Part shown: in pieces, positions 26,544 to 36,050 of the stretch | Layout: every line of letters begins with the position of its first letter | Position numbering within the stretch: the stretch's first letter is position 1 | Assembly (NCBI GenBank): GCA_934636465.1 | Contig: CAKUAR010000004.1 | Location: 59,895 to 123,894, forward strand | Direction: 5' to 3' | DNA length: 64,000 nucleotides | Origin: an uncultured Muribaculaceae bacterium | GTDB taxonomy: Bacteria; Bacteroidota; Bacteroidia; Bacteroidales; Muribaculaceae | Made by a program: the position numbers and the translations under genes | Notes under the pieces: model-generated | Told to the model about the DNA's origin: nothing | The model's database searches: none | Seen by the model: only the letters and a program-made list of their open reading frames with translations

Positions 26544-27131
26544 ATGCCACGCCGCATCATTCTCCTTATTGCACTCGCCGTTGTCGCCATAGCCGCCCAA
26601 GCCAAGCTGCCGCCGCAGTCTGTAGTGCTTCCGGGCATTGATGAGGACAGCTTGCGCGCCATCTTCGAGGAAACCGACATGCAGCCGCTCGAAGGCATTT
26701 GGCGCTACCCCAACGAGAACATCACGCTCGCCATAATGCGCCACACAGCTCCAGGCGACATAGCCTATCGCCTCATTCTCGTCAGCAGCGACGACCTTGA
26801 GCTGCTGCCCGGCACCGTAATGGGCTACATCGCCACCACCGCCGTGCCTAACAAATACACGCTTTGGCTCTACAGCGAGAAAGACCACATCACGCTCAAA
26901 AATCCGCTTGAGTGCGTAGCCACACTCAACTCCGACAACACCTCGCTCACGTTCAACCCCACGCGCGTCACCGCCAAAGTGCGCCTCAACATCACGCGTT
27001 TTCTGCCCTCGCTTTTCAGAGGCATATCCATTTATCCCGAAATACATGAGGACAAGCCGCCCATAGGTTTCTCCAAGATTTATCCGGCCGACGGCAACGG
27101 CAATCCGTTCCGCACAATCCGTTACCTATGA
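26544..27131 (+). CDS. Secreted hypothetical protein
   Basis: 195 aa with a signal peptide (about 1-19, IAAQA-K). The mature part is rich in beta-strand-like stretches (NITLAIMRHTAPGDIAYRLI, GTVMGYIATTAVPNKYTLWL). No family recognised with confidence. The stop overlaps the start of the next gene by 4 bp, so the two are co-translated and may work together outside the cytoplasm. Confidence 0.7.
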   Translation: MPRRIILLIALAVVAIAAQAKLPPQSVVLPGIDEDSLRAIFEETDMQPLEGIWRYPNENITLAIMRHTAPGDIAYRLILVSSDDLELLPGTVMGYIATTAVPNKYTLWLYSEKDHITLKNPLECVATLNSDNTSLTFNPTRVTAKVRLNITRFLPSLFRGISIYPEIHEDKPPIGFSKIYPADGNGNPFRTIRYL

Positions 27132-27619
27132 AGCTCCACCGCCATGCCATAATAGTAGCCACTGTTGCCATTGCCACACTTTCCGTGGCCACGGCACGCA
27201 CCCGCACCACCCAGACATCGATGCGCACCACACGCGTGCCGGTAGAGCGTTTGCAACCCGACACCACCACTCTCACAGCCTGCGGCATCAACCCCTCGGC
27301 GGTCACTCTGCAAGGCTTCTCCAAGCGTGCAAGCGATGCCAAAGAGTCATTTTTCGTCACCAACCACACACCACACCGCCTGTCGGCCGTGCGCCTGCTC
27401 ATGCGCTACACCTCGCTCTCCGGCCAGATGTTGCACGAGCGTCAGGTCACCGTGCCTGTCACCCTAAAGCCAGGCGAAACGCAATTAGTGTCGGTCAAAA
27501 CATTCGACATTCAGCGCCAGTTCTACTATTACCTCAACGCCAAGCCACGCAAGCAAGCCACACCGTTTCGCGTGGCCTACCGCCTCGTTGGCTACGACAT
27601 TGCCGTTGGCGGCCAATAG
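27128..27619 (+). CDS. Secreted hypothetical protein
   Basis: 163 aa with a signal-like start (MKLHRHAIIVATVAIATLSV). Residues 75-150 look like one Ig-like beta-sandwich (ESFFVTNHTPHRLSAVRLLM, TVPVTLKPGETQLVSVKTFD). Function unknown. ATGA-type overlap with the preceding secreted hypothetical links their expression. Confidence 0.65.
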   Translation: MKLHRHAIIVATVAIATLSVATARTRTTQTSMRTTRVPVERLQPDTTTLTACGINPSAVTLQGFSKRASDAKESFFVTNHTPHRLSAVRLLMRYTSLSGQMLHERQVTVPVTLKPGETQLVSVKTFDIQRQFYYYLNAKPRKQATPFRVAYRLVGYDIAVGGQ

Positions 27620-27682
27620 CCCTCCTACGCCCCAAATTCTCGCTGTCACGCGCAAAAAAATCACAACACACACCAGCAAAAC

Positions 27683-27714
27683 AAAAAGCTGCACCGCATC
27701 AGTTGCGGCACAGC
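27683..27714 (-). terminator. Rho-independent terminator of the DUF3108 gene
   Basis: Read on the minus strand: GCTG-tg-CCGCA-actga-TGCGG-tg-CAGC followed by TTTTTG. It lies 53 bp beyond the DUF3108 stop and may also act from the other side between these convergent genes. Confidence 0.6.
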
Positions 27715-27767
27715 CATCTCATATAGCTCTTATTAATCTGCGATTTAATCTCTCTTTTTGCTGCTCG

Positions 27768-28535
27768 TCAACCGGCATAATAGCATTTCACCTCGCCCAC
27801 CGGCAGCTTGCCCACAAGCAACAGCGGTATGCGGCTCGCATCTTCCGACATCCATGCGTCTATATCGTCGCTCGACTTCTTTCCACCGTCCTGCGTGAAC
27901 TTAAACACTATGTGATATGCCTTGCGTTTTGAGCCGTCGCGCAGCTTCACGTTTTCCAAGCCTTTATAGCGGATTGTCAAAAACTCCTTACGTTTTCCAG
28001 AAAACACTATCGTGGTGTAAACCTTCGACTGCGACAGAGCCTCATAGTTCATGTTTCGCAGCATATAAAACACACTCACCATGTCATAAGCCTGTGTCCT
28101 GCACGATAAGTTTATGGTCTGCGTCGGCTTGTTTGGTCTTATGCGTGTGCATTTGGCGTGAGTGTTGCTGTAGTTGTAGGAATATTGCACAATGTCTTTG
28201 CCATAGTGGTCTTTCTCGTGCGTAATCTTCTCATAGCGCAGTGGGCGCAGATTACTGTTCATGTAGCACCGCAGCGTGTCGCGCACAGGATACACCTTGT
28301 CGGCCCACGACCGCGTTGCTCCCACGAGCTGCGACGTGTAGCCGTTGCTGGTTTGCTTGATTGACAGCGATGCGTTGGCTGCATGTTTCCATATCATGCC
28401 CCAGTGATACACTATCTGATAGTTGAGCGTTTCGTGAGTGTAGGTGCGAGCCCATGCGTCGGCACCGCTACCCATGGCCGATAAAGCCATTACTGCCAGC
28501 ACGCAGCAATATTTGATTTTTCCTGTAAGTTTCAT
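27768..28535 (-). CDS. DUF3108-family secreted protein
   Basis: 255 aa from ATG 28535. A signal peptide of about 25 residues is followed by THETLNYQIVYHWGMIWKHA and a body of alternating strands with YEKITHEKDHYG and KGLENVKLRDGSKRKAYHIV, the pattern of DUF3108 proteins (periplasmic, probably beta-barrel-like lipid-binding fold, function unknown). A perfect 8-bp inverted repeat sits 20 bp upstream of the start. Single-gene unit with its own terminator. Confidence 0.75.
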   Translation of the reverse strand: MKLTGKIKYCCVLAVMALSAMGSGADAWARTYTHETLNYQIVYHWGMIWKHAANASLSIKQTSNGYTSQLVGATRSWADKVYPVRDTLRCYMNSNLRPLRYEKITHEKDHYGKDIVQYSYNYSNTHAKCTRIRPNKPTQTINLSCRTQAYDMVSVFYMLRNMNYEALSQSKVYTTIVFSGKRKEFLTIRYKGLENVKLRDGSKRKAYHIVFKFTQDGGKKSSDDIDAWMSEDASRIPLLLVGKLPVGEVKCYYAG

Positions 28536-28554
28536 TTCCAAATCTTATTTTTGT

Positions 28555-28576
28555 TTTGTGTGTTAGACCACACAAA
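28555..28576. repeat. Inverted repeat upstream of the DUF3108 gene
   Basis: TTTGTGTG and CACACAAA with a 6-bp spacer (TTAGAC). It lies 20-41 bp before the DUF3108 start and could be an operator or the 3' end of the C69 peptidase transcript. Confidence 0.35.
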
Positions 28577-28637
28577 TCTCAATAAGTTTAATCGTGGCCC
28601 TGGTCGTCGCGCTCTTTTGCCCCCGGCAGCCGTCACA

Positions 28638-30305
28638 TCATTTCTCCGGCTCCACCACCTTCAGCCTGTCGCCAGAGCCTTTCACCACGGTGTTGTAGTA
28701 GTCTTGCGTGTAGCCCGGCCACGATGGTTGCACCGGCATGCCATACTCGTTGCGCTCAAACTTGCCATTCTTCTCCTTTTTCACGTTACCGTCCATATAT
28801 TTCACTATCAGATACTTCACCAGCTTCTGGTAACGTGCCGTAGCGTTCTGTCCGCACTCCACCGAGTAGTTTGTCAAGTAGGTTTGAGCCTCGGCTGGGT
28901 TAGATTTCAGCAGTTCCTGGGCTTTTGCCTCAACCTCTGGCTGCTGTTTCTCAAATCCGTCCTCTATGCTGCCTTGCACCTTGCGTATGTCGCCTATCAT
29001 CAGCGAGTAGCGGTTATAGGCCATATTTGCCACAAGGTTGTTGACCCAAAACGCCGCGTCAAAGTCAAAGTCATACAAGTCGCCCTTGCCCTGCGCATAA
29101 CTTGCCGGCACCTCGTTTATTGAGCAATACATTGGCACAAACACAGCCGTGTTGGCGTCATCAACACCAAACCACAGCACGCCACCCACAGCATCTGGCA
29201 GCCATGAGCGCATCTGCGACACAAACACAAACCCAGTCTGCTGTGTGGCTATGGCTCGCTCTTGGCTATACTTCTGACCGTCAACGGTGAAGTCCATAGG
29301 GCGATAACGATATGGCACGCCCCACCAGTTAGTTGCACCCGGGTCTTTTGTCATGTCAAATGGTGTGCCCTCAAAGTGGTCGCGCATCATGTTTTGCAGG
29401 TCTCTCACGCTCACCTTGCGGTCGGGTTTCACATACAGCGGCATCAGCTCCGCGCCTTTTCTGCCGGCTATGTAGGGCAAATTGCGGTCCATGCCTGCCT
29501 TAAAGCGGTTGAAATACGACCACACGCGTGCATCACACCCGCGCAGCACATCGAAGCTCGATGGCGAATAGGCTGTGCTGAACTCAAAGTCGGCATCTTT
29601 GCCCTTGAAATAGCCCATCTTGCGGGCAAAGCTTATCACGTCTTTTGAGTACATGCAATTTTCCTTGTCGTTAAGCGGAAATTTGTAGATGCGCGACTGG
29701 TTGGCATGGGCTGCTATGCAGTCGTCGGGTATGCGCACAGCCACCCACACGGCGCCTTTTTCTTTTCCGCCCTTGCCTATCATGTCCATCACCCACACCT
29801 CGTTGGGGTCGCCTATCGAGAACGACTCGCCCTCACTGTTATATCCATATTTTGCCACAAGGTCGGTCATCACCTTTATTGCCTCGCGTGCCGTCTTCGA
29901 CCGCTGCAGGGCCACATATATCAGGCTGCCGTAGTCCATTATCGCCTGGTCAGTGGTATCGGCAAGCTCCTCGCGGCCGCCATAGGTTGACTCTGCTATG
30001 GTCACCTGGTGCTCATTCATGTTGCCCACCACCTTGTAGGTGTGGCTCACTTCCGGAATAAAGCCGTGAGGCTTGCCTGTGTCCCAATCCTTGATTTCGC
30101 GTTTATCTCCCTTTTGGTGGTCGGCAGCCGGCAGATATTGCAGGTCGCCATACAGTGTGTGCGAGTCGGCTGCGTATGTTATCATCGCACTGCCGTCGGC
30201 CGAGGCCTTCTTGCCCACAAGCAGGTTGGTGCAGGCGTCAGCCGGCATGGTAGCAACGCTCATGCTCACAACCATTGCCGCAAAAAAACATTTCTTCATC
30301 ATCAT
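28638..30305 (-). CDS. C69-family dipeptidase (PepD-like)
   Basis: 555 aa. After the signal peptide the mature protein would begin at Cys25 (PADA-CTNLLVGKKASADGS), the N-terminal nucleophile of peptidase family C69. TIAESTYGGREELA and the NEVWVMDMIGKGG segment fit the same Ntn-hydrolase fold. Secreted members in Bacteroidales are thought to trim dipeptides in the periplasm. The ATG overlaps the phosphopantetheinyl transferase stop by 4 bp; two further Met codons follow immediately. The substrate range is unknown. Confidence 0.87.
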   Translation of the reverse strand: MMMKKCFFAAMVVSMSVATMPADACTNLLVGKKASADGSAMITYAADSHTLYGDLQYLPAADHQKGDKREIKDWDTGKPHGFIPEVSHTYKVVGNMNEHQVTIAESTYGGREELADTTDQAIMDYGSLIYVALQRSKTAREAIKVMTDLVAKYGYNSEGESFSIGDPNEVWVMDMIGKGGKEKGAVWVAVRIPDDCIAAHANQSRIYKFPLNDKENCMYSKDVISFARKMGYFKGKDADFEFSTAYSPSSFDVLRGCDARVWSYFNRFKAGMDRNLPYIAGRKGAELMPLYVKPDRKVSVRDLQNMMRDHFEGTPFDMTKDPGATNWWGVPYRYRPMDFTVDGQKYSQERAIATQQTGFVFVSQMRSWLPDAVGGVLWFGVDDANTAVFVPMYCSINEVPASYAQGKGDLYDFDFDAAFWVNNLVANMAYNRYSLMIGDIRKVQGSIEDGFEKQQPEVEAKAQELLKSNPAEAQTYLTNYSVECGQNATARYQKLVKYLIVKYMDGNVKKEKNGKFERNEYGMPVQPSWPGYTQDYYNTVVKGSGDRLKVVEPEK

Positions 30306-30937
30306 TTTGTGTATTGCTTTGGATATGTAATCGTGAATATATATTTTTCGCCAAGCTCCACCTCGTTGGTGTAAGCCGTGTTTCTGAACTGTCCGCTAAC
30401 CAGCAGGCGTGTTGCGCCATCGGTCACGGCAAACGGCAGCAGCTGCAGCTCTTGCCGATAGTCCATGTCGCGTGTCCCGGCTATCTTAAACATCGACTCC
30501 TTTATGGTCCATGCCACTATGTGGGCCAACTCGTCGTCGGGCTTGAGCCAAGTCTTCTCGTCGTCGGTCAAAAATCCGTCGCGCACGTTAAGCACTCGCC
30601 GGCCATATCGCTCCACGTCTATGCCGGTGGCATGGTCGCTGTTCACCGCCACACACAATATGCCACGCGTGTGGGCTATGCTCATGTAGGCTCCGCCAGA
30701 CACAAACGGCAACCCGTCGTCGCGGTGGTCAAAGTTCACGCTTATGGCGCCAAACACACGCCGCAGCAGCAAACGCTCTGCCAAAATCTCCTGGCGGCGA
30801 CATTCTGCCTTGGCAGCACATTCAGTGTCAAGCCCCTGCGCGCCACACATCTGCTGCATTTCTCCCGAAGTCTCGGTCATCAGCCAGAAGTGCACCGTCG
30901 TTCCGTCGGCATATTGTTTGCTTCCGCTATATGGCAT
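30302..30937 (-). CDS. 4'-phosphopantetheinyl transferase (Sfp-type)
   Basis: 211 aa from ATG 30937; the frame extends to TTG 30970 inside gldE. Sfp/AcpT motifs are present: SIAHTRGILCVAV, GIDVERYGRRV (metal-binding Asp) and WTIKESMFKIAG (W-x-x-KE-x-x-K). It attaches phosphopantetheine from CoA to carrier proteins. A PPTase-type gene next to gldE is a conserved Bacteroidetes arrangement. Overlaps the C69 gene by 4 bp. Confidence 0.88.
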   Translation of the reverse strand: MPYSGSKQYADGTTVHFWLMTETSGEMQQMCGAQGLDTECAAKAECRRQEILAERLLLRRVFGAISVNFDHRDDGLPFVSGGAYMSIAHTRGILCVAVNSDHATGIDVERYGRRVLNVRDGFLTDDEKTWLKPDDELAHIVAWTIKESMFKIAGTRDMDYRQELQLLPFAVTDGATRLLVSGQFRNTAYTNEVELGEKYIFTITYPKQYTK

Positions 30938-30953
30938 AGTGCTGTTGTCTTTT

Positions 30954-32303
30954 TTATTTTGATTTTTCAACTTCGGTGTCGGGCATTATGCGGAGCTTAA
31001 TCTTGGCTATGCGGTATTTATCCACCTCAAGCACCGTAAACTCACATTTGCCATAGCACACCATTTCGTTCACTTTCAGAAAATTTCCTTTTATGTTGAG
31101 CAGCAGTCCGGCAAGGGTCTCGGCGTCTTCAAGCACATCGCTGTCAAAATCCTCTTCCGTCATGCCTGTCACACGATAAAAGTCATTGAGCTGCGTCTTG
31201 CCGTCAAACACGTATGTGGTTTCATTCAGCTTTGAGTAAAACGACTCTTCCGTGTCATACTCGTCGTCTATGTCGCCCACTATTTCCTCAAGCACATCTT
31301 CCATAGTGGCTATGCCCTGCGTGCACCCAAACTCGTCAACCACCACCGCCAAATGTATCTTCTTTTTTCTGAAGTCCTCCAGCAAGTCGTCTATCATTCT
31401 GGTTTCTGGCACAAAATATGCCGTGCGGAGCAGGTTTTGCCACCTGAAGTTGTTGTCGCGCTTGCCTATATATGGCAGCAAGTCTTTGGCATAGAGTATG
31501 CCTTTTATGTTGTCGGGTGTCTCGTCATACACCGGCATGCGTGAATAGCCGTTGTCAATCAACGTCTTCACCACGTCCTCAAACTTGGCGTCGTAGTCAA
31601 TATCCACCACATCTACGCGCGGACGCATTATCTCGGCCACCGTCTTGTCGCCAAACGTGAGTATGCCTTGCAATATGTCCTTCTCGTCGCCGGCGGTCAC
31701 GTCACTCGCCTCCAGGGCTTTCGACAGGTCGTCCATCGATATGTTGTCGGCTCGCTTGCTCACCACCTTATCCACAATGTAGCTGCTTTTTACCATGATT
31801 TTGGTGATTGGTGCAAAAAGCGACATCATGAAGCGCAGGCCACCGTATGCCGCAAGGGCAAACTTCACATTGTTGTTGCTGGCATACAGCTTGGGCATCA
31901 CCTCGCCAAAAAGCAGTATTAGGAACGTGAGTATCACCGTCTGCACCACAAAACTTGCCACCGGGCTGTTAAACACGAATATCTGGTTCATGGCAAAGTT
32001 TAGCACCACCACCACCATCACGTTTATCAGATTGTTGCCCACCAGAATTGTTGCAAGCAGTTTTTCCGACTCCGCGAGCAGCCCTTTGAGCTTTTCTTGC
32101 TTCTGCTCATCGTCTATTGAGTCGATATCGTCTTGCTTCAGCGAAAAGCATGCTATCTCCGACCCCGAATTAAAGGCCGAGAGCAATAATCCTGCTAAAG
32201 CTACTACTATGGCTAATACACTACCAGCGTTGGGTAAATTGAGTTCTATGCTCTGTGCCGAGCATAACATGGCTAAAATACACGAAAGAGGGTCTGGGTC
32301 CAC
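30954..32303 (-). CDS. gldE: GldE-like membrane protein (CNNM, CBS pair, CorC/HlyC domain)
   Basis: 449 aa. Three or four N-terminal membrane helices form a CNNM/DUF21 domain (about 25-200, with SAFNSGSEIACFSL), followed by tandem CBS domains (about 215-340; MRPRVDVVDIDYDAKFEDVV, VVDEFGCTQGIATMEDVLEE) and a C-terminal CorC_HlyC domain (about 355-440). The product belongs to the HCC family and matches GldE, tied to gliding/type IX secretion in Flavobacteria and present in non-gliding Bacteroidales. The GTG start gives MDPDP, a start I recall for relatives; ATG 32270 is possible. Confidence 0.87.
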   Translation of the reverse strand: MDPDPLSCILAMLCSAQSIELNLPNAGSVLAIVVALAGLLLSAFNSGSEIACFSLKQDDIDSIDDEQKQEKLKGLLAESEKLLATILVGNNLINVMVVVVLNFAMNQIFVFNSPVASFVVQTVILTFLILLFGEVMPKLYASNNNVKFALAAYGGLRFMMSLFAPITKIMVKSSYIVDKVVSKRADNISMDDLSKALEASDVTAGDEKDILQGILTFGDKTVAEIMRPRVDVVDIDYDAKFEDVVKTLIDNGYSRMPVYDETPDNIKGILYAKDLLPYIGKRDNNFRWQNLLRTAYFVPETRMIDDLLEDFRKKKIHLAVVVDEFGCTQGIATMEDVLEEIVGDIDDEYDTEESFYSKLNETTYVFDGKTQLNDFYRVTGMTEEDFDSDVLEDAETLAGLLLNIKGNFLKVNEMVCYGKCEFTVLEVDKYRIAKIKLRIMPDTEVEKSK

Positions 32304-32362
32304 TATCTATTCTGTTAGTTCTACAAATCTCGCTTGCCACGGCCTGTGTGGCTGTAAACAAA

Positions 32363-32389
32363 CAAGGAAGCCATGACTTGACTTCCTTG
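32363..32389. repeat. Inverted repeat at the gldE transcription start
   Basis: CAAGGAAG/CTTCCTTG with an 11-bp spacer, directly beside the -7 box at 32390. On the minus strand it is followed by TTGTTTGTTT, so it could be a terminator of the ABC-permease operon or a hairpin at the 5' end of the gldE mRNA. Confidence 0.4.
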
Positions 32390-32397
32390 CAAAGTTA
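32390..32397 (-). promoter_or_regulatory. -7 promoter box of gldE
   Basis: Minus-strand TAACTTTG matches TAnnTTTG; about 86 bp before the GTG start. No clear -33 TTTG. Confidence 0.4.
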
Positions 32398-32447
32398 ATA
32401 TATTTTTGTCAATCTTCTGCCTATTATCTTTTTAATTCAACCACAAT

Positions 32448-32465
32448 GCCGTGCTAAAACACGGC
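32448..32465. repeat. Hairpin after the ABC-permease operon
   Basis: GCCGTG/CACGGC with a 6-nt loop, 33 bp beyond the last permease stop. No T run, so a weak terminator at best. Confidence 0.3.
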
Positions 32466-32497
32466 CGACGTCTCTGTGCCCGTCGTTTTTCGCGCCG

Positions 32498-33793
32498 TCA
32501 ATCCCCCTCTGGCTTAAACGGCTTCGACTCCATTTCCTCCTCCGGTATCACATCTACGGCATTGCGGTGATACTCCTCTTTGAGCAGTGCGCCGGCGTCA
32601 AGCGAGGCGTAGTGGCGCATACGACGGTAGCGCGGTCTGAGCAAGAAACGCTCCACTATATAGGCTATCATGAAGTAACCGCCGGCAAGCACCCACAGCA
32701 TTGTGTAGGGGTGTTTGAGCTGGTCGAGTGTGGCGCCCACCGTGTGCATCGACACATAGTTCTCTATTGCCCATGTCGATGGCACAGCATTGCCAATCGC
32801 CGTCCACAGCGCGCTCTGCTCATATCTTGGCCACGACACTCCTGACAGGAATACAAACACAACCGACGTGAACACCACCACAATGAAAGTGGACTCTCGA
32901 TCGTTGACCAGAGCTTGTAGCGACTGCCCCATAAACGACGTTGCCATGAGAAACGGCAACACCATCACCACTATGTCGAGCGTAGTGCCGTTTTGCGGGA
33001 AGTCAAAGAATATCGGCACATAGTGCAGCACATACACCGTGGGCACTATGTATATTATTATGTGGCACAGCATTTTGCCAAGCACCGTTGCACCAGTGCC
33101 GCAGTCCACCGTGAGCGGATCCACGCCCTTGTGGGTCAGTCGGCGCTCGCGACTGCCGCCTCGCAGCATGCAGATGCCCAGTATCATACTCTGCTGCAGC
33201 ACGAGTATCAGTATGCAAGGCAGCACTGCCGAGGCTATACCCTTGCCGGTGTTGCCTATCGGCACTTGTTCGCTCTCCACTATGGAGCCGGTGTCGTAGG
33301 TCAGCACAGCAAGCTTTTGGGCCTGCATCTTGCTGCTTATGTCCATCTGCACATTGGTCAGAGCTGTCAACAGCTGCTTATAGCGCATCAGCACGCCCAT
33401 GTCGCAATACATCGACACATGCCCTTGCTCTCCCCTGCCTATGGCTGTGGAGAAATCCTCGGGTATATACAAAATGCCGTAGCACTCTTTCTCGTTCATG
33501 AGCCGGCGCGCGTCCTGCATGTTCGACACATAGTCCATCACCGCCACCTCTTGTGTTGCGTCAAGCTCCCTCACAAGCTGGTGGCTGAGTTGCGTGCGGC
33601 AGTCATCTACCACCACCACCTTCACGTCGTGTGCAGTCTCGGTGTTATATATCAGCGAATACAGCACCGGATATGTTGCGCACAACACTATGAAGAAGAT
33701 AAACACTCCCTCATCGTGAAACGCGAGCATAAACTCTCGCCTTGTCACCGCAAACAGGTCAAGAAACCATTTCACTGTTTTATTGTTTCTCAT
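32498..33793 (-). CDS. ABC-2-type transporter permease
   Basis: 431 aa. One N-terminal membrane helix (about 30-48, VFIFFIVLCATYPVLYSLIY), a large extracytoplasmic domain (about 50-200), then five or six helices (about 205-385), the layout of YhiI/YbhR-type ABC-2 permeases. It is the last of four co-oriented genes (TolC, HlyD, two permeases), 15 bp after its paralogue, and likely forms a heteromeric exporter with it. The C-terminal tail is charged and cytoplasmic. No ATP-binding subunit gene is present in the cluster. Confidence 0.85.
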   Translation of the reverse strand: MRNNKTVKWFLDLFAVTRREFMLAFHDEGVFIFFIVLCATYPVLYSLIYNTETAHDVKVVVVDDCRTQLSHQLVRELDATQEVAVMDYVSNMQDARRLMNEKECYGILYIPEDFSTAIGRGEQGHVSMYCDMGVLMRYKQLLTALTNVQMDISSKMQAQKLAVLTYDTGSIVESEQVPIGNTGKGIASAVLPCILILVLQQSMILGICMLRGGSRERRLTHKGVDPLTVDCGTGATVLGKMLCHIIIYIVPTVYVLHYVPIFFDFPQNGTTLDIVVMVLPFLMATSFMGQSLQALVNDRESTFIVVVFTSVVFVFLSGVSWPRYEQSALWTAIGNAVPSTWAIENYVSMHTVGATLDQLKHPYTMLWVLAGGYFMIAYIVERFLLRPRYRRMRHYASLDAGALLKEEYHRNAVDVIPEEEMESKPFKPEGD

Positions 33794-33808
33794 CTCTCAA
33801 TCTTTCTG

Positions 33809-34972
33809 TTAAGGCACATACACTGGCTGGCGGCACTCTCTGCGCAGGTGCCATGTCAGCGCCCACGGCAGCAGCGTGAAGCCGAGCAGAGCGGCATAAT
33901 ACACGCGCGAGTAATACAGCGGTATGCCGTTCAGCGCCTGGTCCACACTCAACAAGAAATAATATTTCACTGGCATCACAAAGCCGAGTGGTTCTATCCA
34001 TGAGTACATGGCCTCTTGCGGCAGTGAGAAGCCACAAAACGAGAACGACAGCATGCCAAGCAGTGTGCAAAGCGTGGAGCCATACCTGAAGTTTGGCACT
34101 GCACACATTATCGTCAATGCGAATCCCTGGTTGGCAAGCACAAACAGCAGCATTGCCACTATCATGTGCCAGGGGTTGCAGTTGAGCGGCAACCCATACA
34201 CCCTGTACATCAAAAACTGCACCATGAGCCCCACAGCCCAGAAAATCACCGTCTGCGGCACCATTTTGCATGTCACAGCCACCTCTATCGAGTTGCCTGC
34301 CGTGCGCAGCCACTCGCGGCTCGTGCCATATTTCAGCTCTGTGCCTATGCTGAATGCCGTCACCAGCAGCACAAATAGTGCAAACAAGCACGGCACAAAC
34401 GACATGTTCAAATAGTAGCTATAGTTTGTCCACGGGTTGTTCACACCATGCACATGGGTCACTATCGGTTGCAGCGATGCGTTGATTTTGCCGTCGGGCA
34501 GTCCGGCGGTTTCAAGCGCCGTCTTGGCTATTGCACCGTTGGCAAGCACCGTTATCGTCTTAAACCCCTGATATTGGGTCGAGGCAGGCGTGTACCACGC
34601 ATAGTTTATGTAGTAGCTCAACTTTGGCTTGCGCCCCGACAGTGCTTTACTCGAAAAATCGGCTGGAATATAGAAAAAGCCCATTATTTCTCCGCTCTGC
34701 ACGGCGTCTTTGGCCTCGCCAAATGTGTTATAGGCGGTTATGTTCACCGCGTTGAGCGCGCCGAGGTTTCTTGTCAAGTTGCGCGAAATGCTGGAATTGT
34801 CTAAATCCACAATTCCCACTGGCACACGTGTCACTCGTCCGGGGCTCATCAGGTCGAGCAGAAACCACGCGCAAAGCAGCGGCATCACCACCATCATGAT
34901 GAGCAGCAGCGGCCGCCTCACAAGCGACACCAGCCCCCTTTTCATCGAGTTTCTAAAATATTGTCCAAGCAT
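33809..34972 (-). CDS. ABC-2-type transporter permease
   Basis: 387 aa with the same architecture as its neighbour: helix at about 20-40 (LLLIMMVVMPLLCAWFLLDL), extracytoplasmic domain with PVGIVDLDNSSISRNLTRNL (typical YhgE/Pip-like start), then helices between about 190 and 375. The paired permeases, HlyD-type adaptor and TolC channel should span both membranes and export a small molecule or drug. Substrate unknown. Confidence 0.85.
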   Translation of the reverse strand: MLGQYFRNSMKRGLVSLVRRPLLLIMMVVMPLLCAWFLLDLMSPGRVTRVPVGIVDLDNSSISRNLTRNLGALNAVNITAYNTFGEAKDAVQSGEIMGFFYIPADFSSKALSGRKPKLSYYINYAWYTPASTQYQGFKTITVLANGAIAKTALETAGLPDGKINASLQPIVTHVHGVNNPWTNYSYYLNMSFVPCLFALFVLLVTAFSIGTELKYGTSREWLRTAGNSIEVAVTCKMVPQTVIFWAVGLMVQFLMYRVYGLPLNCNPWHMIVAMLLFVLANQGFALTIMCAVPNFRYGSTLCTLLGMLSFSFCGFSLPQEAMYSWIEPLGFVMPVKYYFLLSVDQALNGIPLYYSRVYYAALLGFTLLPWALTWHLRRECRQPVYVP

Positions 34973-35001
34973 TTCCTCTTGCCTTCAGATTTGTTCTATT
35001 C

Positions 35002-36009
35002 TCATTCGTCAAGCAGCACCGACATTCCCGGACGGAAATCCTTTATCTCGCTCGTCGGGCGGGCTTTCACCTCAAATGTCTTGCTGTCAAACTGGCCGTA
35101 TGCCTTTGTGGCGTTCCACACGGCATAACTGCCCATGTCGTGCACATAATACACCTTCAACTTCACCTTCTTGTTGCCGAGAGCCGGTATGGTCACGGCT
35201 ATTTCTTTGTTCATAGGCAGAGTGCTGAGCTTTTCTTCTCTCACGTTAAACGCCACCCACATATCGCTGAGTTTTGAGATTGACATCACCGGAGTGCCCA
35301 GCGACACCAGTTCTCCCTCGTGTGGATATATCTCCGACACCTCACCGTCGCATGGAGCTATCAGATATTGGTCCTCAAGCAGCGACTGCACTTCCATCAC
35401 CGAACCTTTGGCAGCATCCTCCAGTCCCTGTGCGGCGGCCTTGTCCTCGCTTTGGGCACCGTTCACAGCAAGGTCATATTGCGATTTGGCTGCTTTCACC
35501 TGCGCGCTTGCAGCGTCGCATGCTGCCTTTGCCTCGTCGCGTTTCTGCTCTGTCACCACACCCTCGCTAAACAGATTTTGCATGCGCTGATAGGTCTTTT
35601 TGGCTATTGTTTCAGCTGCCAGAGCCTGTTGATACATGTTGTAGGCAGTACGCTTCATCTCATCTCTTGTGCCTTTGTCGGTCTTCAGTTTCTGCGATGC
35701 TGCCACACTCTGCATCGATTTTGCCTTATAGAGCATTGCGTCGGTGGTCGATGAATATATGCTCACCAGTGTGTCGCCGGCATGCACATAGTCGCCTTCG
35801 TGAACATAGAATTTCACTATTCGGCCAGGCAGTTTGCCCGACACTCTCACCGTTTCGCAGTCAGCTTGTCCTTGTGTAGTTTCTTTGGGTGGGTGTATCA
35901 GCAAAATTCCCAATATTGCTATGCACACCATAACAATCACAATCACCCCTATTGCCACAAGGAGTGCCTTGTCTTTTTTTCTGACAATCGTTGTTTGTGA
36001 ATTATCCAT
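35002..36009 (-). CDS. HlyD-family membrane fusion protein
   Basis: 335 aa. One N-terminal helix (about 14-34), then VRVSGKLPGRIVKFYVHEGD (lipoyl/barrel-sandwich half), a coiled-coil hairpin (about 80-200) and the second lipoyl half (LIAPCDGEVSEIYPHEGELV), ending with a beta-barrel domain. It links the inner-membrane permeases to TolC across the periplasm. 29 bp upstream of the first permease gene. Confidence 0.9.
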   Translation of the reverse strand: MDNSQTTIVRKKDKALLVAIGVIVIVMVCIAILGILLIHPPKETTQGQADCETVRVSGKLPGRIVKFYVHEGDYVHAGDTLVSIYSSTTDAMLYKAKSMQSVAASQKLKTDKGTRDEMKRTAYNMYQQALAAETIAKKTYQRMQNLFSEGVVTEQKRDEAKAACDAASAQVKAAKSQYDLAVNGAQSEDKAAAQGLEDAAKGSVMEVQSLLEDQYLIAPCDGEVSEIYPHEGELVSLGTPVMSISKLSDMWVAFNVREEKLSTLPMNKEIAVTIPALGNKKVKLKVYYVHDMGSYAVWNATKAYGQFDSKTFEVKARPTSEIKDFRPGMSVLLDE

Positions 36010-36050
36010 GTCTATCTCGTTTTTTTTATGTTTTGTTTAAACTTGTTTTT